From assembly GCA_002633025.1 (NCBI GenBank), contig NMRB01001055.1:126162-190161 (forward strand): a stretch of 64,000 nucleotides of DNA, written 5' to 3'. Each line of letters starts with the position of its first letter. Positions within the stretch are counted from its first letter, which is position 1. The notes under the pieces are model-generated. The model worked only from the letters and a program-made list of their open reading frames with translations, had not been told where the DNA came from and made no database searches. Positions 8,896-20,360 of the stretch are shown one piece after another. A program made the translations under genes and the position numbers. Origin of the DNA: Notospermus geniculatus. Its lineage: Eukaryota; Nemertea; Pilidiophora; Heteronemertea; Lineidae.

Positions 8896-10263
8896 AAAGG
8901 TCCTTACACACCAAAACCGCGCCGCGGGCCACGACGTCGAACTCAATGGATTTTCAAAAGGGTCATACCGCGGCGGCGAGCGCGCGTCACTTTTTGCCTT
9001 TTGAAAATCCATTAGGTTTTGGCGAACTCAATAGGGTTCTTTCACTAATGACGCGCGCGCTGACACAACGCGGTAAGCCCAACCCTCCTCGACCACTTTA
9101 TTGAATAGGACAACCATGACTGGCTCTCACTGACCTAACAATACCATACTCGCCCCGCCTACAATGACAATGGCAATGAATGACCAGCTCGATCGTTCCT
9201 GCTGGACTTAACGCCCCCATGCGACCGATGTGTTAGAATCTGTTTTCTTTGGAAGAGTAAACAATGAGACTGGCGATCAGTCCCCCATCTTGGTCGACAT
9301 GAGTGTCTGTACTAAAGTCAGACACAACCTCATACTTCGTCCGTGCAAATCATTGAGAAGTTCGCCGTGATTTGTGTTTCCCTCGCACCTCGAGTCGCCG
9401 TGCACCAATCAGAACACTTGTTTTTTAGTGGTCAACACAAAGGTATGCATGATGAAAACGGGGAGCGATGTCTCAAGCCTTGGCAAAGAAGTCATATCAT
9501 GGGCTAAATCAAAACATGCATGAATGATAGTTCGGATTAAATGTAAAAAGACCTTCCCTACTCTAACCGGACACTGTATTCATATTCCAAACGCGCCGCG
9601 CATTGAGCCGCCCTTCTATTGTTTGCCATAATTAACGAGCAGCGCGCGCGGCCCGCGCGCCTCGCATTTATTGTTCCATTAATTGTTTAACAGCCCACAC
9701 GAAGCCCACCTTTTGGCCGATTTTATAAACGATGGCTAAGATAACCATCGGGTTCAATAACCCTTAGTTGACAAACTGTTTGTCAAGTGAATTTTTCGAT
9801 TTTATGAATCGTTGATAGCCAAATATTCTAAAAATAAAAATGTTTACTTTGATTAATTAGCGGTTTTCAGAAGAGCCGATGGTTAAACCGAGGTTTATCT
9901 TAGCTATCGTTTAAAAAACCGACCCTTTATATTACAACTCAAAAGGTGATTCAATAATAACCGACTGTGGTCGCTTAATACACAGTGTACATGTGGTAGA
10001 CTCTATAGTGCCAGCGTGAGTTATTGTACAGTGACTTTGTTTACCATTCGCTCGCACAGCCCTCCTGGCGCTGGTCATTCATGGTCATTGTAGAGGAGGC
10101 GGGGCGAGTCGTTGACATTGTTAGGTCCGCGAGAGCCAATCAATGTTGTCGTATTCAATAAGGTGGTCGACGAGGGTTGGTCTTAGCGCGCGTCTTTAGT
10201 GAAAGAACCCTATTGAGTTTGCCGTCGCAGCCCGCGGCGCGGTTTTGGTGTGAAAGGACCTTT
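8896..10263. mobile_element. ~1.37-kb element with long TIRs
   Basis: Ends AAAGGTCCTTACACACCAAA and its inverse (GGTGTGAAAGGACCTTT) bound long imperfect arms, about 8896-9205 and 10060-10263, which share GCCGCGG, ACTCAAT(A/G)G and GAGG(C/A)GGGGCGAGT motifs. The middle holds a GC-rich palindromic stretch near 9585-9700 and a nested MITE at 9715-9925. No transposase frame is present. Confidence 0.75.
9715..9925. mobile_element. Nested 'TTATAAACGATGGCTAAG' MITE
   Basis: The phrase TTATAAACGATGGCTAAGAT near the left end is mirrored by ATCTTAGCTATCGTTTAA near the right end. It is one of several 'CATAAA/TTATAAA'-ended palindromic families in this window. Confidence 0.55.
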
Positions 10264-10629
10264 AAGGCCCGTTTCCACTAGAGCGTTTTTGCGCGGCGCA
10301 TGACGCCCCGTTTTTGCGAGCGGAAATCCGCTGAGAATGCTGTAATGGATATCCCTTTATCCCTTTCCACTTGAGCGGGACGGTGAAAATGATCGAAAAA
10401 TGCGCAACGGAGACCGCCGGCGGACAAAAGCCGATTGCCCGAATAGCATTCAAAGCGTATTCCGCGGCGTACTTCTGTACATTCCGAGCTGTATTCGGTG
10501 CACGGTGTATGGTGTATGAAACGCCCTAATGGAAACCCCTCCAGAAAATGACCACCGCCGCGATATCCGTCGCGCAAAAACGCGTCGCTCTTCCGCGAGC
10601 GAAAAAACGCTCTAGTGGAAATGGGCCTT
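10264..10629. mobile_element. AAGGCCCGTTTCCAC MITE, reversed copy
   Basis: Ends AAGGCCCGTTTCCACTAGAG and CTCTAGTGGAAATGGGCCTT. The interior is an inverted, slightly diverged copy of 8119-8497. Its left end shares the TTTAAGG junction with the neighbouring element. Confidence 0.8.
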
Positions 10630-10630
10630 T

Positions 10631-10938
10631 AAGGTCCTTGCACACCAAAAACGCTCGTTGAACGTTGCGGAAAACGCCGCGGTTTCCGCCCACATACAGG
10701 GATCACACCTCCCGGGTGAAACGCTGCGGGAGGCGTGCATTTTTGGGGGCAAGCACACTGGATAACTACAAAAGTTATTTCGGGCGGTGACGCGGCGGCA
10801 ACCGCGCGTCATTTCTTGCCGCGCGTCTTTGGTGTGAACCATTTATTGAAAATCCATTGAACTTATTTTCTCGGCGGCGAACGCGCGTCGTTTTTCGCCG
10901 TCGCTGCCCGCGGTACGGTTTTGGTGTGAAGGGGCCTT
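10631..10938. mobile_element. AAGGTCC...ACACCAAAA element
   Basis: Left end AAGGTCCTTGCACACCAAAA; right end TTTTGGTGTGAAGGGGCCTT. It is related at the ends to 8896-10263 but has a different, shorter interior with GGCG-rich blocks. Confidence 0.65.
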
Positions 10939-10975
10939 CAGCCGGTGACAGAATGGCGCGTACGCGGTGCGTCGT

Positions 10976-12546
10976 GCAGGCTTTCCGCCAATCAGATTTC
11001 AGGTGATTTCAGGTGATTTCGGTCCTTGTTACCGCCTTCCTGATTAGTTGAACTCTTTCAGACGCGTTGGTTACGCGCCAGTCTGTCACCGCCTTTAGTT
11101 TGCGTGCAGTGCGTCCAAAAACAAGGCCTTTGACGCACAGGACGACGGATCGCGTTCGGTATCCTTCTCCTCTTATCGCCGGGAAAGGCCTACACTGTGT
11201 ACAGCCTAGTGCATACATCTGCGCACGACCATCGCCTGCGGCCGACGCGCGATTTTGCGTTCGACGTCGAGCCTGCCGTACGATTTTGTCGGTGTCCTAT
11301 CGCGGGACTGTAATACGCCTGTTTGAAGAGGATTTTATTCTCAATTTTAATGAGCTGTGAGGTCCCATGCGCTGCTTACACCAAGCGGTAACAACTGGTG
11401 ATAACCATTCCGTCAAACGCCAGGCCCTTCCTCTTTATACAATCATGTACACTCATGGTCAAAAATAAATGGACAGCAGTTTTTCTTGAATATCTCCAAA
11501 ACAATGGGATAGAGAAAATTGGTCCCGACATATATATTAGCAAATTTTCCTGGCTAACTAATGGTGTCAACATCGAAAAATTCCGCTGAAATCCGCATTT
11601 GACAAAAGGAATTTTGTGAGGGTATGTTTTTTGCTACTTTTTTATTTGCATGATTTCATTCAAAAATTTTATATCACTGTGTTCTACTCATCGAGGCCTT
11701 TCATAATATATCCTAAAATTTCAACTATTCTGTGTAGAAATATGATTTTGAGCCACTTTTATCAAAATATTTTTGGCCACACGTCCAACACCTTTGACAC
11801 AGGCCTCTGCACTATTGTGAGTTGTGGTGGTGAATGAAAACTGAGTGTTGTCATTTCTCTTTCACAATGGGTAAAGAAACCCAGTCTTGGATGAAGGTCG
11901 TGTTTGTCATGCAGGGTCAATTTCCATAACAGGCTGCGTCAATTCATTGGATTCCTGGTAGTTGACCAATTCACAGCCTATTGGCACCCCGTCAATCCCA
12001 CAAACTATTCAGTGGTCATTGAGTTTTATCTATCAGCACGATCATTGGGTTCAAGGGGCTCTGTCAAAGGTGTTGCAAGCATGGGCAACAAAATTTTTGA
12101 TAAAAGTGCCCCAAAATCACATTTCTACACAGAATATTTGAAATAACAGGATATAATATGAAAGGCCTCGATGAGCAGAACACAGTGATATAAAAATTTT
12201 GAATGAAATCGTGCAAATAAGAAAGTAGCAAAAAATATGCCTTTACAAAATTCCTTCTGTCAAATGCTGCTTTCAGCAGAATTTTTCGACGCTGATACCA
12301 TTAGATAGCCAGGAAAATTTGCTACTATATATGTCGGGACCAACTTTCTCCAGTCCATTGGTTTGGAGATATTCAAGATAAACTGCTGTCCATTTATTTT
12401 TGACCATGAGTGTACATGTAGGCCTACCTATTTGGAATTTATGGCCAATTGTAAGCTCAACGCGTCTGAAAGCGTTTAACCAATCAGGCAGGCGGTAACA
12501 AGGACCGAGACACCTACCGAAGAATCTGATTGGCGGAAAGCCTGCA
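10976..12546. mobile_element. Outer TIR element hosting a Tc1-like MITE
   Basis: The left arm starting GCAGGCTTTCCGCCAATCAG (10976) is inverted at the right (ending 12546), including a shared AAGGACCGA block. The element at 11448-12414 lies inside. Bases 11215-11320 also match the family at 22665-22897 (CGACGCGCGATTTTGCGTTC). Confidence 0.6.
11448..12414. mobile_element. ~970-bp TA-flanked element with ~340-bp TIRs
   Basis: It starts TACACTCATGGTCAAAAATA and ends with the exact inverse. The arms (about 11448-11790 and 12075-12414) are roughly 90% alike by eye. TA at the ends followed by CACT fits a Tc1/mariner-type end. The centre, about 280 bp, codes for nothing recognisable. Confidence 0.8.
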
Positions 12547-13489
12547 GTATTGATCTGAGTTTGACCTTGCGATGGTACGGCGACTGACTTTTCCGGATTA
12601 CTCTGAGTCTGCGCCACGATCGTTGGAATAAATCAGTCGCCGATATGGTGTGACATGACTGCAGTTGCGTCGCGCCGGCGGCGATTGGCATCAGTCACCG
12701 ATCAAAAAGATCAGCAATCCCAAGTGTTGGACATGTTCAACTTCTGTGCCATTCCGACAGGCGTAATAAATCCTTTCGCAGTCGACCTAACCTGAGCTAT
12801 GATTCACTGCACGCAGTTCCCGCCTGTTCCATGATGACCGGAGCATGATATTTCTATCATTTCGATTTTCACATTTCACAGAACCACACGTCAGAATTAG
12901 GAGCCACGCGATGTAATAAAGACCCAGGGATGAAATATCGAGTCTGTTTTTCGCTAATGTGACGCGTGTATGTGGATATGCTTATTATAACGTGTGGTTC
13001 CTAAATATCACGGATGGTTCCTAAATATGACGCGTGGCTTTATAATAACGACGTGCAGGTGTTCAATATCGACGCGTGATCATTAAATATCGACGTGTGG
13101 ATATATAATTATAATGGGTCGTAAATACTGAATTGTGATCGCGTTGGAACGCCATAGATTTCTTCACGATGCCGTCTGTTCTTTCATAGCGCAGGCGATC
13201 GTAGGAGTTACCTGACATCAGCATTACAGTTACAAAGCTCTCACGATCTGAAAATCAAATCAACAAATCTATACAATAAAAGGGAAAGTGCGATTCTTTG
13301 TCCGCTATGCACTGAAAACCGTTGGTATTTAGTGCACAACACTCATGTTCAACGGATAGGGTATCACTCATAGATGGTTTTCCACAAAAAAATAAGTGCA
13401 ACTTTTGGCCTGCAAAGTGTGGTTTTAAGGCATTTTTCTTTATGGGAACTTCCCAAGTTTATTTAAAGCTGAAGGGGAATTCCAGTGAC
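12547..13489. other. No gene; degenerate short tandem repeat at 12955-13110
   Basis: The only visible structure is a loose 20-30 bp repeat of the type TAAATATCGACGCGTGG within 12955-13110. The rest shows no exon-like frame. Confidence 0.5.
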
Positions 13490-15286
13490 CTACTTATTAT
13501 AAACAGCGGCTGATAAGCAGATTCCATGGGTCCACACGGAGAAAACATCATCTATGAATCTGAGCCAGTTGTAGGGTTTGAAGGGGGAAGCAGCCAAGAC
13601 TTGTGACTCGAGCATATGCATGAAAATGATTGCATATGACGGGGCCATTTTAGTTCCTATCGCAGTTCCTGAGATCTGTAAGTAATACCTTGAGTGGAAT
13701 TCGAAGGCATTCTTTGATAGGACAAAATGGGCCAGCGTACATATGTCCTTTGTAACACACTCTGGTAAACCCTGTTCCGCCAAAAATGCCGAGAGGGCAT
13801 TCAAACCATCTTCGTGTGGGATACTAGGATACAGGCTGACAACATCCAGGGTAACCAGGAGCGCCCCCTGAGGAAATGTACCTAAGTCACGCACCCTGCT
13901 GAGAAAATCCTTGGTGTCCTTAAGATACGACGTGACCGAAGGGAGGTAGGGCTTAAGAAAGTGGTCCACAATCTCGGAGACTTTCTCCGTCAAAGAACCT
14001 GAACAGGAAACTACTGGACGGCCTGGGACCCCGGGCTTGTGAACCTTTGGGAGAAGATAGAACCTAGCAAGTTTATGGTTTTTAGGAATCGCGTATTTCG
14101 CCATGGTATCCGAGAGGGTACCGTTACTCTGGGCCTGATTAACCAGCTGGGTGAGTTGGCCTTCAAACTCTGCGGAAGGGTCAGAATCAAGGGGCCTATA
14201 GGTAGCCATGTCACTGAGTTGCCTGAGGCCCTCACTGATATATCTGTCCGTATCCATAATAACCACTCCTGAGCCTTTGTCTGCCTCCTTGATGATAATG
14301 TTACGATTTAGAGACAGCTCCCTGAGGGCTCGGCGTTCGTCTGAGGGGAGGTTATTATGGAAATTCTTCCCTGCTTCAAGGTCATCGAAGAATTGAGTCT
14401 CGACCGCCTTGAGAAAGGCCTCTGTATCCCGGCAGCCGTGTGGCGGGTTCCATTTAGATTTGGGCTTGAAGGGGTCCGGGACACGCTTTTGTTCTGTGTC
14501 AGACTTGTCAGAAGAAAAGAATTCTGCCAACCTGACGCGGCGTTGCCATGCCGCCATGTCCAAACGTGCCTGGACCTCATCAACCTCTTTAGGGACAGGG
14601 CAGAAGTTAGCTCCTCTGGAAAGACCTTCCAGTTGGAGAGTGGTGGGCTTAAAGGACGGGGATAGGTTAATGACAGATGAAAATTTGTCCTCACGGAGAC
14701 GAACCGGGTCTCTGGTGGGTGCCAGGTAACCCTCTTCAAACACACAGTCGGCCCCCGGGGACAAACCACTAGATTCAGGTTCTAGAAGGCCAGACGAGAG
14801 AGGGCGGGAAGGGTCGGAGAAGGGCCCACAAGGGCTAGTTCCACCCAAAACACCATTATTGACAGGGGCGCAAAGGGGAGATTGGGCCTGTGGGGGTTGA
14901 GGGGTCTGGGAAACAGAAAGAGATTCCACTGCAATGGGGGACCTGGGGGGCGAGTCCAGAAAAGGCGGAGGAGGGAGGTCAGGGGGAGACAGGTCACCAA
15001 CTGACCACCAGTCCTGAGGCGGGCTGGTGGGGCGGGGAGTAGGCCTATCCAACTTAGAGATTTTAATCCTTTTCTCCCTGATAAGCTTGGACCGAAAGTC
15101 GTCCAAAAGCTTCTGAATGTCCCTGGACAGGAGGAGGAATTCCTGCAGACCATACCTGTCAATAAGCTCATTGACGAGGCTTTCGCGTAGAACCTCCGCT
15201 TGCCGGATGGCAAGGGGGTAGAAGCTGATGAGATGGTCAGCTAAAAGGTGGGAAGCAGCATTTAGGGTGCTTCCCCAAGGCTCCAA
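13490..15286 (-). mobile_element. Penelope-like reverse transcriptase, 3'-truncated
   Basis: A continuous frame of 598 codons, first codon TTG, with an in-frame TAG just upstream, so the true 5' start is not in view. In order it has an N-terminal helical part, a proline-rich linker (residues ~85-190), the family block LSRGANFCPVPKE, then RT motifs: IIIKEADKGSGVVIMD, FYLLPKVHKPGVPGRPVVS, LVTLDVVSLYPSIPHEDG, GTAIGTKMAPSYAI and the catalytic RFIDDVF. Homology stops just after that, at WTHG, where unrelated sequence adds ten codons and a stop. The RT thumb and the GIY-YIG endonuclease usual in Penelope elements are missing, so this copy could not move on its own. The frame is otherwise unbroken, suggesting a fairly young insertion. 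Confidence 0.9.
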
Positions 15287-15590
15287 AAAATATGACCTCT
15301 ACGTATGACCTGTACATTTTCACAAACAGCTGATGAACATGACAAAGTTCATGCTGCATGCATGCAGTGATGCTTTCTGACCTTTCCCCGTATGACCTCT
15401 ACATGTATGTCGTTTTCACTCCGAAGTTTTCATCCTGAAACACCGCTTAGCTATTCTTCACTATTCGGGATTTCTACGGCAGTAGTCTGCGTAATGGATT
15501 AGGCCTACTCCCTGCCTGGATGGCATCACCAATAGGCCTATCCGGACACTCACCCCGCAGGCGCCCTCCCGACATAGGACTTCTACCCCT
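15287..15590. other. No gene; TATGACCTCTAC motif repeats
   Basis: The phrase TATGACCT(C/G)TAC occurs at about 15290, 15305 and 15391, next to the 5' edge of the Penelope fragment. Nothing else is recognised. Confidence 0.45.
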
Positions 15591-16200
15591 AGGACGTCTA
15601 CATGTACCCCCTGGACATTTACCCCCGTAGGACTTTTGCCCCACTAGGACATCTATCCCCAGACAGAAGTTCTATGCGGTTGGGGTGCAGGGGGGTGTCG
15701 TATGGGAGTAAATGTCCGGGGGCACAAATCTAGGGGAAAATGTCCTAGAATCGGCACCACCCCTACCCGTCCTGGGGAACGTTCACTGGTCATTTACGTG
15801 ATTCAGTCCATTATTGGAAGGTTTTCCGCTGAAAAATTACTAAAAGCCATAATATTCAAGGACTTCCTACCCCTAGGATGTCTGCCCCTCCCGACATCTA
15901 CCCCCCCCCCCCGGACATTTACCCCATAGGACGTCGGCCCCACTAGGACATCTAGCCCCAGACAGAAAGACTATGGGGAATGTCCGGTGGCAGAATGATG
16001 TTCGGGGGGGGGAGGGGGGCAATATATGGGGATAAATGTCCGGAGGGGGGCAAACTCTAGGGGCAAATATCTAGGGGAAAATGTCCTATAATCGGCACCA
16101 CCCCTACCCGTCCGGGGGCCCTTCACGGGTCATTTGTGTGGTCCATACCGTGATTGTTTTCCGCTGAAAAACTACATGTATACTAAAAGCCATATGTGAT
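15591..16200. repeat. ~300-bp C/G-rich tandem repeat, two units
   Basis: GGACATTTACCCC, CCACTAGGACATCTA and AATCGGCACCACCCCTACCC occur in the same order in 15600-15900 and 15900-16200. Each unit is itself built of short TAGGACATCTACCCC-like pieces and their inverses. Confidence 0.7.
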
Positions 16201-16601
16201 AGTCATAAAATTTCTACAGTATGTCTTTGGCATCTATTTCATGGCGGCATCCTTACTCCCTATGGTGACACCTCTGCCCGTCCGTAGGACGGGTACTTGC
16301 TAGTGGAATGATAAACCAAGAAGTGTATTGGGCCAAGACATGCACTGTACGACTGGAATTGTTGTCGGCTTTCTTAATTTTCCGTAACCGAGGCATTAGT
16401 TTTAACAGGTGGCTGTAGAGCAAGTTTCCAGACACACTGCTGAACAACACCCCTCAGTGTATGTACACTGACTGCCACTGGATGTCGGAAAAGGTGGCTA
16501 AAATCTGGCCAGTCTGGGCACTTGCACTGATAGTTATTAGCTATGGCCCATGCTGCCTTGAGGTATTGCATGGCTGTTACAAAATTAATCATAACAAGAT
16601 G

Positions 16602-17886
16602 AAATGAAATGGTCCATGGACCATGTGCTCACCTGGGTGAAAGTACCAGAAAAACAAATGACAAATGTTAAATCGAAATGTTCCAGGGGTCTTGAGTTCC
16701 AGGGTCATACGATTATGGTCAAAATTTCAAGGTCAAAACGTTCTGGCATGAGAATTTTTGACATATGTGCCGAAGTCCATTTTCCAAGATGGCTGCCTGG
16801 TAACCATTATTTGCATTCCAATTGGGCAAAAATTTGCTGTACATATAGAGGATACCTAGTAGATAGATGATCACACCAATTTAGAATAGGGCCAAATAGC
16901 CACAAAACGTGCCACCAAAATGACAAAATTTTTAACTTGACCTCTGTGACCCTGAAAGGTAGGTCAAATCAAAACCCCTTTACATATGTCATGTATCCTC
17001 ATTAGACGCACCTGTGATAAAAATTTGGAGACAATCCAGTGAACAGTTCAGGAGTTACTGGACTTTGAGCTTTGGTTTTGGCCACCTGGTGGCCAACCCG
17101 AGAATCGAATCGGACCGAAACTTGGTGTCATAGGTCATCTGACATACGGGTATATATGTACCAAGTTTCAGGTCAATATCACCCGTGGTTACGAAATGTA
17201 CCACCAAAAGGCAAAATTTTGAACTTTCACCTCTGTGACCTTGAAAAGTAGGTCAAATAAAAAACCCGTTATATATGTAATGTACCCTCAGTAGATACAC
17301 CTATGACAAAAATTTGGAGGTGATCCAGTCATTAGTTCAGGAGTTATTGCACTTTTCGTGTTATTGGTTTCCGCCACCTGGTGGCCAAGCTAATAGTCGA
17401 ATCGGACCGAAACTTGGTGTCACAGGTCATCTGACATAGGGGTATATATGTACCAAGTTTCAGGTCAATAGCACCCGCGGTTACGAAATGTGCCACCAAA
17501 AGGCAAAATTTTGAACTTTGACCTCTGTGACCTTGAAAAGTAGGTCAAATCAAAAACCCGTTATATATGTAATGTACCCTCTGTAGATACACCTATGATA
17601 AAAATTTGGAGGTGATCCAGTCATTAGTTCAGGAGTTATTGCACTTTTTGTGTTTTTGGTTTCCGCCACCTGGTGGCCAAGCTAAGAGTCGAACCGGACC
17701 GAAACTTGGTGTCGTAGGTCATCTTACCTAGGGGTATATATGTACCAAGTTTCAGATCAATAGCTCCAGCGGTTACGAAACGTGCCCTGCTAACGGACGA
17801 CGACGACGGACGACGACGACGACGACGACGGACGACGACGGACGACGGACGCAGACCCACGACAATAGCTCACCAGGTGAGCTAAA
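16602..17886 (+). mobile_element. GGTCCATGGACC repeat family, copy A (most complete)
   Basis: The left end holds the palindrome TGGTCCATGGACCA (16610-16623) and ATGTGCTCACC. The right end holds a GACGAC-rich run and the palindrome AGCTCACCAGGTGAGCT (17867-17883). Between them are about 2.8 tandem units of ~290 bp, each with GACCTCTGTGACC, a GCCACCTGGTGGC core and GAATCGGACCGAAACTTGG. Other copies are 45786-46549, 54338-55418 and 62639-63785. There is no coding frame. The matching end palindromes suggest a non-autonomous DNA element, but no target duplication was confirmed. Confidence 0.8.
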
Positions 17887-17887
17887 A

Positions 17888-17995
17888 AGGATAGGAGGGG
17901 GTTCTAGCTGGAAAAAGATGAAAACGGATAGAAGGGGATTCTAGCTAGGAAGACGATGAAAAAGATAGGAGGGCATTCTAGTTAGGAAGATACTT
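17888..17995. repeat. ~43-bp tandem repeat, about 2.5 units
   Basis: GGATAGGAGGGGGTTCTAGC, GGATAGAAGGGGATTCTAGC and GATAGGAGGGCATTCTAG follow one another just outside copy A of the repeat above. Confidence 0.65.
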
Positions 17996-18627
17996 TCAGG
18001 CTACCAAACTAATCACTGCATTGCAGGAAAATACATGTATGTGAATAGCCTATGCACATCGACGAGGAGCAGTTAGAAATTTCAATGAAAGGGTTTTGGT
18101 ATCGGACTCTTTCGAAGCCTTTTCTAATTGCTGCTGACCTGCAGAAATTGTCTCTGTGGCGTCACTGTCCTGGCTAGGACAAGGGATCTCTTCTCAGGAT
18201 ACTTTACCATGTAAACGTATCGGAGGATTCCTTCAAGATTCCCGGATTTTGCGTTCCTTATAAACCGACCATAGACTACTCGCAGGGTGCTTAGGAATGC
18301 CTTTATTAACATGGCCATTGAACCATCGTTTTTGAAGATGGGGATTTGGCCTTGTAGGTAAGGCGTGTTCCCCCTGAGTGCTGGCGATTGATGCCTTATG
18401 CGAGGGTCTGTGGGTTCCAGTCTGGTAGGAAGCTATGTCTTTCACATTAGAAACCTGTTAGTTATTATTTCGTCCCCTAATAAATCATGGAGACATTAAT
18501 TTTGTTATGATTGGTGTTCTACCCAACCCATACACAGCCAGTTGTAACACCTAGGCTAGACTGATACTCTATCGGAACCGTAGCTGTCAAAATGGCGACG
18601 ACGCTCAGGAAACGTCATTCACATTCA

Positions 18628-19801
18628 CCCTTCCTACAGACCTCTTGAAAGCGGGATTAGAGGCTCATCTTCCTGTCCTTACTAAACTCGTGAATACATC
18701 CCTGACTAGTGGTCATTTTCCATCAGCTTTAAAACATGGTGTTGTGAAGCCTCTCATTAAGAAAGCGAACCTTGACCATAACCTTATGAAAAACTATAGA
18801 CCGGTAACAAACTTATCGTTTATTGGTAAAATACTATACCTTTTGCGATCCTAATCCGCGAGCCATTGCTCAAGCCTTAGACTCCCTTGTCGATTCGGTC
18901 AACGGCCTCCGGACCTGGTTGATTTTGAACGAACTCATGTTCAACGACATTAAAACAGAGTTCATGTGTTTTGCTTCAAGTAAGCAGCACATTAAGCTGT
19001 GTGAGTCTCTAGTGCTAAGGGTGGGGGATGTTGAGATCAAACCGAGATGCCATGTTCGGAGTCTGGGTGTTGATTTCGACTCCCAATTGACCATGGAACG
19101 CCAAGTTAGCAGTATTTTATCAAGCTGTAGTTTCCACCTCAGAAGGCTCGGTCAAATTCGGAGCGTCATCGACACTGACACCTGCAAAATTGCTGTTCAC
19201 TCGCTCATAACATCTCGGTTGGATTATTGTAATTCACTTTTAGTCGGCATTTCCTCAACACAAGTTGCCCGTCTTCAGAGATTGCAGAATCCGCTCTGCT
19301 CGTTTGATCACACTGACCAGCACTCGTGAACATATCACTCCGGTGCTATGTAACCTTCATTGGCTGCCAGTGAAACTCCGTATTGAGTTCAAAATTCTAG
19401 TCATTGCCTATAAATGTCTGCACCGTCTTGCGCCACCTTATCTCGAACTGTCTTTTTATTCTCCTAGCAGAAGTCTCCATTCTTCGGACTCCTTAAGGTT
19501 GACAGTGCCAAGAACCAGGAAAGCAATTGGAGACCGTTCCTTCTCATGCACTGCCCCAAGGCTGTGGAACGGTCTCCCTCTGGCCATTCGATCTGCCAGC
19601 TCTCTGTCAGCCTTTAAAGCGAGTCTGAAGACGCATCTTTTTAGATCTTTTTATGGGTGTTAGTCCGCCTCCTTTTTGGTTTTTAATCAATGTGTTTATC
19701 TTCGTCATTCGTTTTTTTTTTTTTTTTAATTTTCTGTAAGGCGCAGTGATATATATATGAACTGCGCCATATAAATACCGTTTTATTATTATTATTATTA
19801 T
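18628..19801 (+). pseudogene. CR1-like non-LTR retrotransposon remnant
   Basis: Three frame-shifted pieces of one RT protein. The first (18645-18840) has FPSALKHGVVKPLIKKANLD and NYRPVTNLSFIGKI. The second (18843-19295) has LRTWLILNELMFNDIKTEFM and SLITSRLDYCNSLL. The third (19295-19663) has LHWLPVKLRIEFKILVIAYK and FKASLKTHLF. The stretch that should carry the catalytic YADD motif is deleted at about 18840, and a frameshift lies near 19290. The 3' end has GCGCCATATAAATACCG and an ATT microsatellite tail (19783-19800). It is dead but keeps the tail used by LINE machinery. Confidence 0.85.
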
Positions 19802-20356
19802 CACATGTCGTCTAGCTGATGACAGGACTTGTGGTGTTGGATAGGCCTAACTTGGTTAGGAAGGCCACGGCCGTTAAATGCATTTTGTTCCCTTATGTCA
19901 AATGCAATAATGGATTTCTAATGGATAACAATTTCATTCAATGTTTTGTTACCACTTTTCAAACCCTTTACTACCTGACTGTTTATTGCAGTGGGCCGGA
20001 GGGTTGCCGGTGTAACGGCGTAACGTTTTTCAGTCAGGCCCGTGTACACCAGTATGACTTATACACCGGGCATATACACTAGGTTGACGCAATAAGCGGC
20101 GACTTGACAATGAGCGACACGCAGAGAAACAGTGACATTGACTGAGTCTCTCCCAGTGTGTTCCGAACAATGGGAATCAAACAGAAACATGGCCACCCTG
20201 AAAAACGTTACACCTGCAATACTCCAGCGTGTTTGGATATTGGACCAACAATTCCTGTCTTTACAGGGGGCAGGTAAATTCCAAGCTGTAGAACAGCATT
20301 GGAAAATTTGTTGAAGATAATTCGCTGCCGAGTTGTCATTTAATTTAGGCTATGTT
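19802..20356. other. No gene recognised
   Basis: Only short frames without domains. A CCCGTGTACACCAGTATGAC segment near 20040 is not matched elsewhere in the window. Confidence 0.45.
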
Positions 20357-20360
20357 TTAA

